From CAVPGP01 sp963704025 (GTDB lineage Bacteria; Actinomycetota; Thermoleophilia; Gaiellales; Gaiellaceae), in NCBI GenBank assembly GCA_963704025.1, contig CAVPGP010000001.1, positions 930,001-994,000 of the forward strand: DNA of 64,000 nt. The letters run 5' to 3'. Numbering within the stretch: position 1 is the stretch's first letter; every line of letters starts with the position of its first letter. Shown here in pieces: positions 8,631 through 15,839 of the stretch. The notes under the pieces were generated by a model. The model was given only the letters and a program-made list of their open reading frames with translations. It did not search any database and was not told the origin of the DNA. Both the position numbers and the translations under genes were made by a program.

Positions 8631-9821
8631 CTAGCGCAGCTCGAGATAGCGGACGGGCGCGCCGGCGGCGAGCTCGCCGTTTCCACGTGGAACGTGGACG
8701 AGGGCGTCCGCGCCCACGGCGCGGGCGATCATGTGCGACTCCTGGCCGCGGAGGGGCTCGAGCACGACCGCCTCGCCGTCCGCGACCGCGCGGGCACGCA
8801 CGAGCTGGTCGCGTGCCTCGTTCCGCCGCACAGGCGCCGCCAGGCGGCCCGGCCGGTAGTCCGGGCCGGGCGCGGCTCCCTGCAGCGCGAGCACGGCGGG
8901 CCGGACGAGGAGCTCGAAGCCCACGAGCGACGAGACGGGGTTCCCCGGCAGGCCGAACACGAGCGTCCCGCCGCGCACGCCGAAGGAGACGGGCTTTCCC
9001 GGCTGCACGGCGACGCGCCAGAACACCTCGTCGACGCCGAGCTCCGCCGCCACGCGCCGGACGAGGTCGTGCGGCCCGACGGAGACGCCTCCCGACGTGA
9101 CGAGCACGTCCGCCTCCAGGCCGTGCGCGATCGCGGCGCGGTGGGCGGTCTCGTCGTCGGCGACGGCCCCCAGCCGGTCGACCACGGCGCCCGCGTCCCG
9201 GAGCTGCGCCTCGAGGATGACTCCGTTGGCCTCGTAGACCTCGCCGGGACCCAGCGGCTCCCCCGGGGCGCGGAGCTCCGTCCCCGTCGTCAGCACCGCG
9301 ACGCGCGGGCGCCGGGCGCAGGCGACCTGCGGGATGCCCGCCGCAGCCAGCGCACCGAGCTGCGCCGGCCCGAGCCGCGTGCCCCGCGGTACGACGACCT
9401 CTCCGGCCCGGATGTCCCCTCCCCGGGGCCGCACGTTCGCCCCGGGCTCGATCGGATCGGGAATCTCGATCCGGTTTGCCGATTCGACGACGACCTCGAT
9501 CGGGGCGACCGCGTCGGCGCCCACGGGCACGACGCCTCCGGTTGCAATTCCCATCGCCTCCCCGGAGGCGAGCTGCCGTGCTGCAGGCCGGCCCGCGGCG
9601 ATCCGCTCGACCACCGACAGCCCCCCGGGGACGTCGGCCGCCCGCACCGCGAAGCCGTCCATCGCAGAGCTCGCGAACGGGGGCAGGTCGACCTGGGCGA
9701 CGGCGTCCACCGCGACGATGCGGCCGGCCGCGTCGGAGAGCGTCACCTCCTCGGCCGCGAGCGGCTCGACCCGCTCCAGGATCAGGCGCAGCGCTTCGTC
9801 GATCGTCAGCAGTTCGGCCAC
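8631..9821 (-). CDS. moeA: Molybdopterin molybdenumtransferase
   Basis: 396-residue MoeA, which inserts molybdate into adenylylated molybdopterin. The GTG start at 9821 gives an N-terminal domain with PPFASSAMDGFAVRA. The central domain carries TTGTEL, NGVILEAQL, TSGGVSVGPHDLV and the substrate-site FGLPGNPVSSLVGFE, and the C-terminal domain IV ends at 8631. It abuts the convergent gene ending at 8630 and is divergent from a kinase gene only 23 bp away. No other molybdenum cofactor gene is in the window. Confidence 0.95.
   Translation of the reverse strand: MAELLTIDEALRLILERVEPLAAEEVTLSDAAGRIVAVDAVAQVDLPPFASSAMDGFAVRAADVPGGLSVVERIAAGRPAARQLASGEAMGIATGGVVPVGADAVAPIEVVVESANRIEIPDPIEPGANVRPRGGDIRAGEVVVPRGTRLGPAQLGALAAAGIPQVACARRPRVAVLTTGTELRAPGEPLGPGEVYEANGVILEAQLRDAGAVVDRLGAVADDETAHRAAIAHGLEADVLVTSGGVSVGPHDLVRRVAAELGVDEVFWRVAVQPGKPVSFGVRGGTLVFGLPGNPVSSLVGFELLVRPAVLALQGAAPGPDYRPGRLAAPVRRNEARDQLVRARAVADGEAVVLEPLRGQESHMIARAVGADALVHVPRGNGELAAGAPVRYLELR
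8681..8692. promoter_or_regulatory. parS-like palindrome (tentative)
   Basis: A perfect 12-bp palindrome, TTCCACGTGGAA, with the CACGTG core of ParB binding sites, lies inside the 3' end of moeA about 20 kb from the putative oriC. Outer positions of the 16-bp parS consensus are only partly matched, and codons for the MoeA C-terminus explain the sequence equally well. It is the best parS-like site I noticed in the window. Confidence 0.3.
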
Positions 9822-9844
9822 GAACGCTGCATAAGCTACTGGCC

Positions 9845-11125
9845 GTGGCGCAAGACCTGATCGCGGGCCGGTATCGCCTGCTCGAACCGCTCGGCGGCGG
9901 CGCGATGGGGGCGGTCTGGCTGGCCGAGGACGCCGAGCTCGGCCGGCAGGTCGCCGTCAAGCTGCTCGGGCCGGACGCGGACCGCGCCCGCTTCGACCGC
10001 GAGGCCCGCGCCGCGGCCTCGCTCGCGCACCCGAACATCGTCCAGCTCTACGACTACGGCGAGGACGAAGGCCGTCCGTACATGATCCTCGAGTACCTCT
10101 CGGGAGGCTCGCTGGACGACCGGATCACGCGTGGCCGGGCGTTGCCGGACGACGAGACCGAGCGGATCGCCCGTGAGATCGCGGCCGGGCTCGCGCACGC
10201 ACATGCGCGCGGGCTCGTCCACCGTGACCTGAAGCCGGCGAACATCCTCTTCGACGCGGAAGGCCGCGCCAGGATCGGGGACTTCGGCATCGCCCGCATG
10301 GGCGGCGCGGGGACGCTGACCGAAGCCGGCACGGTCCTCGGCACAGCCGCGTACATCTCGCCCGAGCAGGCTCGGGGGGAAGTCGCGACGCCGGCGAGCG
10401 ACGTCTACTCCTTCGGCGTCATGCTCTTCCTGATGCTGACGGGGCGCCTCCCCTTCGAGGCGCCGGGCGCCATGGAGCTCGCGGCCATGCACCGTGATCG
10501 GGAGCCGCCACCCGTCTCCGCCTTTCGCCCGACCGTGCCGGCCGAGCTCGCGCGCATCGCCGAGGCAGCGCTCCGGAAGGATCCCGCCGCCAGGCCCCCC
10601 GACGGCGCGGCGCTCGCGGGCGAGCTCGGGGGCGCGGGCGCGGCGACCCTCCCCACGCTACCCCTCACCGGCGAGCCGACGGTGGTGATGCCGCGCGCGC
10701 GGCCGGCGCAGCCGCAGCGGTCGCGGCGGATCGTCGTCTTCGCGCTGATCGGCGCCGCCGCGCTTCTCGGCGCCGGTGTGGCGCTCGCGTTCCTGACCAC
10801 CGGCGGCGACTCCGGCGGCTCGGCGCCGAGTGTCCCGCTTTCGAACATCACCCCGCCGACGACGGCCCGGGCGACGACCGCACCGCAGACCACCGCTGCC
10901 ACGACGACGGCACCGGCGACGACCGCGGCCCCGGCGACCGCGCCGACAACCAGCCCGCCCGCCACCACCGCGCCGACGACCGCACCCACGACGACGCCGA
11001 CCACGACGGCCCAGACCACGACGGCCCAGACCACGACGGCCCAGACCACGACGGCCGAGACGACGGCGCCGACCACGACCGACACCGGCGCGACCACGGC
11101 CACCGACACGACACCGGCGCCGTGA
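9845..11125 (+). CDS. Serine/threonine protein kinase with Thr/Ala-rich extracellular tail
   Basis: 426-residue Hanks-type kinase of the PknB class. The glycine loop is LLEPLGGGAMGAVWLAED, the ATP lysine is in VAVKLLG, the catalytic loop is VHRDLKPANILF, the metal-binding motif DFG is in IGDFGIARM, and the activation-segment end is AYISPEQARG. A single transmembrane helix (about 297-318) separates the kinase from an outside tail made almost only of Thr, Ala and Pro; PASTA repeats are absent. The GTG at 9845 is the start closest to the family N-terminus. A TAAGCT just upstream could be a -10 for a leaderless transcript. Its last 4 bp overlap the next glycosyltransferase, tying it to envelope glycan synthesis. 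Confidence 0.9.
   Translation: MAQDLIAGRYRLLEPLGGGAMGAVWLAEDAELGRQVAVKLLGPDADRARFDREARAAASLAHPNIVQLYDYGEDEGRPYMILEYLSGGSLDDRITRGRALPDDETERIAREIAAGLAHAHARGLVHRDLKPANILFDAEGRARIGDFGIARMGGAGTLTEAGTVLGTAAYISPEQARGEVATPASDVYSFGVMLFLMLTGRLPFEAPGAMELAAMHRDREPPPVSAFRPTVPAELARIAEAALRKDPAARPPDGAALAGELGGAGAATLPTLPLTGEPTVVMPRARPAQPQRSRRIVVFALIGAAALLGAGVALAFLTTGGDSGGSAPSVPLSNITPPTTARATTAPQTTAATTTAPATTAAPATAPTTSPPATTAPTTAPTTTPTTTAQTTTAQTTTAQTTTAETTAPTTTDTGATTATDTTPAP
11001..11060 (+). repeat. Four tandem 15-bp repeats in the kinase tail
   Basis: The unit CCACGACGGCCCAGA occurs three times exactly and once with one change. It encodes repeated TTAQT units in the extracellular tail of the kinase gene. Copy number may vary between strains; the low-complexity Thr tail is a plausible O-glycosylation region (inference). 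Confidence 0.85.
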
Positions 11126-12060
11126 TCTCGGTCGTCATTCCTGTCCACGACGAGGAGCGGAGCGTTGCGCTTCTCTACGACGAGCTCGGCTCGGCGCTAA
11201 CACCGCTCGGGCGCGAGTGGGAGGCGATCTTTGTCGACGACGGCTCGACGGACGGCACCTTCTCGGCGTTGACGAGGCTGCACGACGCAGCCCCGAACGT
11301 GCGGGTCGTCCGGCTCCGGCGCAACTTCGGCAAGGCGACCGCGCTCGCCGCCGGCTTCGCCCAGGCGCAAGGCGAGGTCGTGGTGACCATTGACGGCGAC
11401 CTCCAGGACGACCCGGCGGAGATCCCGAAGCTGCTGGCGAAGCTCGACGAGGGGTTCGACCTCGTCTCCGGCTGGAAGACGCAGCGCCGCGACCCGCTCT
11501 CGCGCCGCATCCCCTCGAAGATCTTCAACCGCGTCACGGGCGCGCTCTCAGGCGTGCGCCTGCACGACATGAACTGCGGCCTCAAGGCGTACAAGGCGGA
11601 GGTCGTCCGGGGTCTCCGGCTGTACGGCGAGCTGCACCGGTTCATCCCCGTGCTCGCGCACCAACGCGGGTACCGCGTCGCGGAGCTGCCCGTCAACCAC
11701 CGGCCGCGGGAGCACGGGCGGTCGCGCTACGGGATCGAGCGGTACCTGCGCGGGGCGTTCGACCTGATGAGCGTGTCGTTCGTCGGCCGGTACCGGACGC
11801 GCCCGCTGCATCTTTTCGGGACGCTGGGGCTCGTGCTCGGCTTCGTCGGCACGCTCGTCCTCGTCTACCTGACGCTGCTCAAGCTCGAGGGCCACGCGAT
11901 CGGGCAACGACCGCTCCTGACGCTCGGCGTGCTGCTCGTCGTGGTCGGCATCCAGCTCTTCTCGCTCGGACTGCTCGCGGAGCTGATCCTGGCCCAGCAC
12001 GAGCAGCGAGTGCCGGAGGCGGAGCGCGAGCGCCAGCACGTCGAGGAGATCCTCGACTGA
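11122..12060 (+). CDS. Family 2 glycosyltransferase, polyprenyl-phosphate sugar type with two C-terminal membrane helices
   Basis: 312 residues. N-terminal GT2 domain: ISVVIPVHDEERSV, FVDDGSTDGTFSAL, RLRRNFGKATALAAGF, and the metal-binding DGDLQDDP with the acceptor-side HDMNCGLKAYK and NHRPREHGRSRYG. Two transmembrane helices follow (about 237-258 and 270-290). This matches dolichyl/undecaprenyl-phosphate hexose synthases of the GtrB/DPM1 class, which load a sugar on a lipid carrier at the inner membrane face. The GTG start overlaps the kinase stop (GTGA). It probably supplies lipid-linked sugar for the nearby polyprenol-dependent transferases. Confidence 0.9.
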   Translation: MISVVIPVHDEERSVALLYDELGSALTPLGREWEAIFVDDGSTDGTFSALTRLHDAAPNVRVVRLRRNFGKATALAAGFAQAQGEVVVTIDGDLQDDPAEIPKLLAKLDEGFDLVSGWKTQRRDPLSRRIPSKIFNRVTGALSGVRLHDMNCGLKAYKAEVVRGLRLYGELHRFIPVLAHQRGYRVAELPVNHRPREHGRSRYGIERYLRGAFDLMSVSFVGRYRTRPLHLFGTLGLVLGFVGTLVLVYLTLLKLEGHAIGQRPLLTLGVLLVVVGIQLFSLGLLAELILAQHEQRVPEAERERQHVEEILD

Positions 12061-13121
12061 GGGTCCTCTACTTCGGCACGTACGAGCGCGACTACCCGCG
12101 CAACGCGCAGGTGATCTCCTGCCTCCGACGCGTCGGGGTCGAGGTGCTGGAGCGCCACGTCGACGTCTGGGACCGCCGAGAGCACAAGTTCCGCGCCGGG
12201 CCGGCCGCCGCGGTGCGCGTGGCGCTTGCGGAGCTCCGCCTGCGCGGCGGGCCGCGCGAGGGCTTCGACGCCGTGATCGTCGGCTACCCCGGACACTTCG
12301 ACATGCCGCAGGCGCGAAAGCTCGCCGGCCGCAGGCCGCTCGTCTTCAACCCGCTCGTCTCGCTCGCGGACACGCTCGTCTCGGACCGTGGCCGCTTCAG
12401 GCACGGCTCGCTCGCGGCGCGGATCCTGCGGGCCACGGACCGGCGGGCGCTCCGGACCGCAGACCTCGTCGTCGCCGACACGGAGGCGAACGCGGACTTC
12501 CTCGCCGAGCTGGGAGAGATCCCGCGCGGGCGGGTCGCGGTCGCCTACGTCGGCGCCGAGGAGCGGCTCTTCCGGCCGGGCTGGCAGCCGCCGGCGCCGT
12601 TCCACGCGCTCTTCGTCGGCAAGCTGATCCCGCTGCACGGGCTGGAGACGATCCTCGAGGCAGCACGCCTTGCGCCGGAGATCCCGTTCCGCATCGTCGG
12701 CAGCGGCCAGCTCGATGCACTGCTCGCGGAGCCGCCGGCCAACGTCGAGCACGTGCCCTGGATCGACTACGACGCGCTTCCCGGGGAGATCCAGCGCGCC
12801 GGCGTCGCGCTCGGCGTCTTCGGCACCTCGGAGAAGGCGGCACGGGTGATCCCGAACAAGGCGTACCAGGCGCTCGCCTGCGCGACGCCGCTCGTCACCG
12901 GCGACACCCCGGGCGCGCGGGAGCTGCTGGTCGACGGCGAGAGCGCCCGGCTCGTCCCTGTCGGCGACGCCCCGGCCCTCGCGGCCGCCGTGCGCGCGCT
13001 GGCCCGGGACGAGGAGCTCCGCCGCCGGATCGGCGAGGGAGGCCGGGCGGTGTACGAGCAGCGGGCGAGCGAGGACGTCCTCGGCGCCCGCTGGCGGAGC
13101 TTGATCGAAGCACTGCTGTGA
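12057..13121 (+). CDS. GT4 glycosyltransferase, apparent CTG start
   Basis: 354 residues from CTG 12057. The N-terminus reads (M)RVLYFGTYERDYPRN, the expected first strand and loop of a GT-B fold. No ATG, GTG or TTG exists until GTG 12111, which would delete that strand. The CTG overlaps the upstream stop as CTGA, and GAGGAG lies exactly 8 nt upstream. Later motifs are DAVIVGYPGHFDMP, HALFVGKLIPLHGLETILEA (donor site start), IPNKAYQALACATPLVTGD, and the GARELLVDGESARLVPVGD C-terminal donor loop. It is coupled to the next gene by a GTGA overlap. The acceptor is unknown. Confidence 0.82.
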   Translation: MRVLYFGTYERDYPRNAQVISCLRRVGVEVLERHVDVWDRREHKFRAGPAAAVRVALAELRLRGGPREGFDAVIVGYPGHFDMPQARKLAGRRPLVFNPLVSLADTLVSDRGRFRHGSLAARILRATDRRALRTADLVVADTEANADFLAELGEIPRGRVAVAYVGAEERLFRPGWQPPAPFHALFVGKLIPLHGLETILEAARLAPEIPFRIVGSGQLDALLAEPPANVEHVPWIDYDALPGEIQRAGVALGVFGTSEKAARVIPNKAYQALACATPLVTGDTPGARELLVDGESARLVPVGDAPALAAAVRALARDEELRRRIGEGGRAVYEQRASEDVLGARWRSLIEALL

Positions 13122-14500
13122 GAGCCCGTGCGCTGCTGTGGACGGCGATCGCGGCATACACGGCCGGCTTCGCCTCGCTCTCCGTCCTTCGGCACCGCGC
13201 CTTCCAGACGGGACGATTCGACCTCGGCAACATGGTGCAGGCCGTCTGGTCGACCGCGCACGGCCACCCGCTGCGGATCACGAGCCTGGAGGGCGAGCAG
13301 ATCTCGCGTCTGGCGGCGCACGTCGATCCCGTGCTCGTGCTCTGGGCGCCGCTCTGGTGGCTGTGGCCGAGCCCCGATCTGCTCGTCGTCACGCAGGCGG
13401 CTGCAATCGCGCTGGGCGCCGTCCCCGTCTGGCGGCTCTCGCTGCGGCGCCTGGGCTCGGAGCAGGCGGCACTCGGCTTCGCGCTCGCGTACCTCCTCTA
13501 TCCGGCGACGCAATGGCTGACGTTGAACGAGTTCCATCCCGTCGCGCTCGCCTGCCCGCTGCTCCTGGCGGCAATCGACGCCATCGACGAGGGTCGCCTC
13601 GGGCTCGGCTTCGCCTGGCTCGCCGCCGCGGCGCTGACGAAGGAAGAGGTCGGGCTCGTGGTCGCCGGAATCGGAATCTGGCTGGCGGTTTCGCTGGGCC
13701 GCCGCCGTGCGGGCGCTCTGGTCGCACTCGCGGGGACAGCGTGGACGGCGATCGCCGTGCTCGCGATCGTGCCCGCGTTCAACGCCCACGGCTCGCCGTT
13801 CACGGGGCGTTACGCGGAGGCGCGGGCCGCGTTCCCGAACCCGTGGCGGCTCATCCAGGTGGCCTCGGACCACGGTGCCTGGCACTACCTCCTTCAGCTC
13901 GTCCTGCCGCTCGCGGGCCTCTGCCTGCTGGCCCCCGTGCTGGCGCTCGCCGCGCTGCCGGAGTTCGCCCTCAACGTGCTTTCCTCCGCACCGCCGCAGC
14001 GCTCGATCCACTTCCACTACACCTCGGCGGAGATCCCGGTGCTCGTCGCGGCCGCCGTCTACGGCGCCGAGCGCTTCTGGTCTCGGCGCACCGTCGCCAC
14101 GGTCCTCGTCGCCGTCGCACTGGTCGCGAGCTGGCGGCTCGGCGCCGTCCCGCTCTGGCGCTTCGTCCCCGGCGGCGCGACGCTGCAGGCCGAGGCGGCG
14201 CACGTCTCGGAGCACGACCGGGTCGCCGCGCGCGCGCTGCGGCTGATTCCCGACGGCGCGGTCGTCAGCGCCACCAACTCGCTGGGCGCCCACCTCTCGG
14301 CGCGCCGCCGCGTGCTCAGCTTCCCGTACATCTACGACGCGACGTGGATCGCCGCAGACGAGACGCGCCCTGGATATGCAGACCGGATCGCGCCGGGGCC
14401 GACGGCGGCGCAACTCGCCTGGCTCCGGCGCAACCCGGCGTGGCGGCTCGTCTTCGAGGAGGACGGCGTCCTCGTCTTCCGGCGCGTGCTGCCTTCGTAG
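13118..14500 (+). CDS. DUF2079 multispanning membrane protein
   Basis: 460 residues, roughly ten transmembrane helices, matching the DUF2079 family (GT-C-like integral membrane proteins of uncharacterised function). The first extracytoplasmic loop has the family features: TGRFDLGNMVQAVWSTAHGH and FDLGN-type acidic residue, then HVDPVLVLWAPLWW. A C-terminal soluble portion holds RALRLIPDGAVVSATNSLGAHLSARR. The GTG start overlaps the preceding GT4 stop. Being the last gene of the kinase-GT2-GT4 operon, it may transfer a lipid-linked sugar on the outside (inference). Confidence 0.85.
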   Translation: MRARALLWTAIAAYTAGFASLSVLRHRAFQTGRFDLGNMVQAVWSTAHGHPLRITSLEGEQISRLAAHVDPVLVLWAPLWWLWPSPDLLVVTQAAAIALGAVPVWRLSLRRLGSEQAALGFALAYLLYPATQWLTLNEFHPVALACPLLLAAIDAIDEGRLGLGFAWLAAAALTKEEVGLVVAGIGIWLAVSLGRRRAGALVALAGTAWTAIAVLAIVPAFNAHGSPFTGRYAEARAAFPNPWRLIQVASDHGAWHYLLQLVLPLAGLCLLAPVLALAALPEFALNVLSSAPPQRSIHFHYTSAEIPVLVAAAVYGAERFWSRRTVATVLVAVALVASWRLGAVPLWRFVPGGATLQAEAAHVSEHDRVAARALRLIPDGAVVSATNSLGAHLSARRRVLSFPYIYDATWIAADETRPGYADRIAPGPTAAQLAWLRRNPAWRLVFEEDGVLVFRRVLPS

Positions 14501-14508
14501 TTCTGCCT

Positions 14509-15702
14509 TTAGGTCGGGATCCGCTGGGCCAGGAGATACGCCGAGAGGCCGAGCGCCAGCGCGCGGGCCGTGCGGTCCTCCTCGACCGCGGCGAGCGGCA
14601 CCGCCCAGGCCGTGTACCACGAGATCAGGTACGGCGTCGTCAGGAGGAGGAGGCCGGCGCAGAGCGCGAGGCGCGCGCGGCCGCGCCAGGCCTCGCGGAG
14701 GAGCCAGACGTAGGCGACGCCGAAGGCGAGGAGCCCGGCCCACGAGGGCAGCCCGAGCCGATGTGGCAGGGCATAGCTCGTCTCCTTGTTCGCGTTCCGC
14801 GCCAGCGGACCGAGAAAGTGGAGCCAGTCGAGGCCGTAGAGGGCCGTCGCCGCGACCGCGACGGCGACGACCGTGGCGGCGAAGCCGGCGTGGCCGACCC
14901 GGCGCCCCGTCGCCCGGGCCTCGAGCGCGCGCAGGGGCAGAAAGAGAAAGGCCACCCACTTGACGAGGCCTGCGAGCGCCCAGCACGCCCCGGCCAGCCG
15001 CCCGCGCTGCGAGACGGCGGCGCCCAGTGCCGCCAGGACGAGGAACGCCATCAGCGCGTCGTTGTGGCCGCCGCCGGCGAAGTGGATCGCGAGCAGCGGG
15101 TCCCAGCCGACGAACGCCGCGGCGAAGGCGGGCCTCGCGGACAGCCGGGTCGCCAGCAGCGTGCACCCCAACATCGAGAGCGCCGCGACGAGCTTGAAGG
15201 TCCAGGCGGCGACGCCCGCCGAACCGGTCAGCCCGACCGGCTCCGACGCCAGCGAGAACGCCGGCCCGTAGACCGAGGTCTCGTGCAGCCAGGCCGTGCC
15301 GACATGCGGCGACGACACCGGATCCTCGCTCGGCGTGTCCCGGTACGGATCGTCGAGCCGCGCGTAGCTCCAGTAGGTCCACGCGTCCGTCGAGAGCAGC
15401 AGCGGCGCGCCGAGCGGCGCGAGTTGGATCGCCGCTGCCAGCGCCACCACCAGGCCGACCCGACCGCCACGGCGCAGCAGGAGGAGTCCGAGCAGGTAGA
15501 GCACGAATGCCGCGACGAGACAGCCGAGGAAGACCTGCGCCCAGACGGGATCGCCGCGCGGATGGCCTCCGTGCCGCGGCACGAGCGTCGAGTCGGGGGC
15601 CCAGGCGAGCGCCGAGCAGGCGACGACGAGGGCGAGGATGCCCAGCCCGGACGCCAGGGCGAGGGGGCGCCTAGAGGCTTGATGCGAAACTCCGGCACGC
15701 AC
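14509..15702 (-). CDS. Polyprenol-phosphate-mannose-type mannosyltransferase (MptB-like GT-C)
   Basis: About 398 residues, roughly eleven predicted membrane helices. An extracytoplasmic loop contains STDAWTYWSYARLDDPYRD, which resembles the acidic first loop of MptA/MptB alpha-1,6-mannosyltransferases, and a second signature is HFAGGGHNDALMAFLVLAAL. These enzymes extend mannan-type glycans using polyprenol-phosphate mannose. The start is uncertain because a palindromic element covers the 5' end. GTG 15702 begins just before SHQASRRPLALASG; GTG codons as far up as 15759 are in frame but inside the element. The 3' end lies 8 bp from the DUF2079 gene (convergent). Confidence 0.78.
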   Translation of the reverse strand: MRAGVSHQASRRPLALASGLGILALVVACSALAWAPDSTLVPRHGGHPRGDPVWAQVFLGCLVAAFVLYLLGLLLLRRGGRVGLVVALAAAIQLAPLGAPLLLSTDAWTYWSYARLDDPYRDTPSEDPVSSPHVGTAWLHETSVYGPAFSLASEPVGLTGSAGVAAWTFKLVAALSMLGCTLLATRLSARPAFAAAFVGWDPLLAIHFAGGGHNDALMAFLVLAALGAAVSQRGRLAGACWALAGLVKWVAFLFLPLRALEARATGRRVGHAGFAATVVAVAVAATALYGLDWLHFLGPLARNANKETSYALPHRLGLPSWAGLLAFGVAYVWLLREAWRGRARLALCAGLLLLTTPYLISWYTAWAVPLAAVEEDRTARALALGLSAYLLAQRIPT

Positions 15703-15839
15703 GGCTGGTGTGCCAGACACGGCGCGGTTAAGCCGGCTCGGGCTTGCCCGTAGCACCACTACACGCTGCGCCCGATCCGGCCGAACCGCTTGGTCTGGCC
15801 CATCCCCGCACGCACCTCAGTTTCACATCAAGCCTCTAG
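15671..15839. repeat. 169-bp imperfect palindrome, MITE-like element
   Basis: The outer 21 bases at 15671-15691 (CTAGAGGCTTGATGCGAAAC plus T) are repeated inverted at 15819-15839 with one mismatch. The similarity continues inward, more diverged, through CCAGAC, GCGGTT and CCGG..TCGGGC blocks to a central GTAGCACCACTAC at 15750-15762, whose centre coincides with that of the outer arms. The whole segment can therefore fold into one long hairpin. Both ends carry CTAG. It forms the stop codon of the PBP gene and covers the 5' end of the next gene. It encodes no protein. Confidence 0.75.

Noticed and set aside
12767..15382. 871-codon minus-strand frame across DUF2079 and part of the mannosyltransferase
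   Set aside because: Antisense to one confirmed gene and out of frame with the other; no recognisable domain.
15742..15762. Simple intrinsic terminator of the PBP gene
   Set aside because: The small central dyad lacks a T-tract on the minus strand and is part of the larger 169-bp palindrome.
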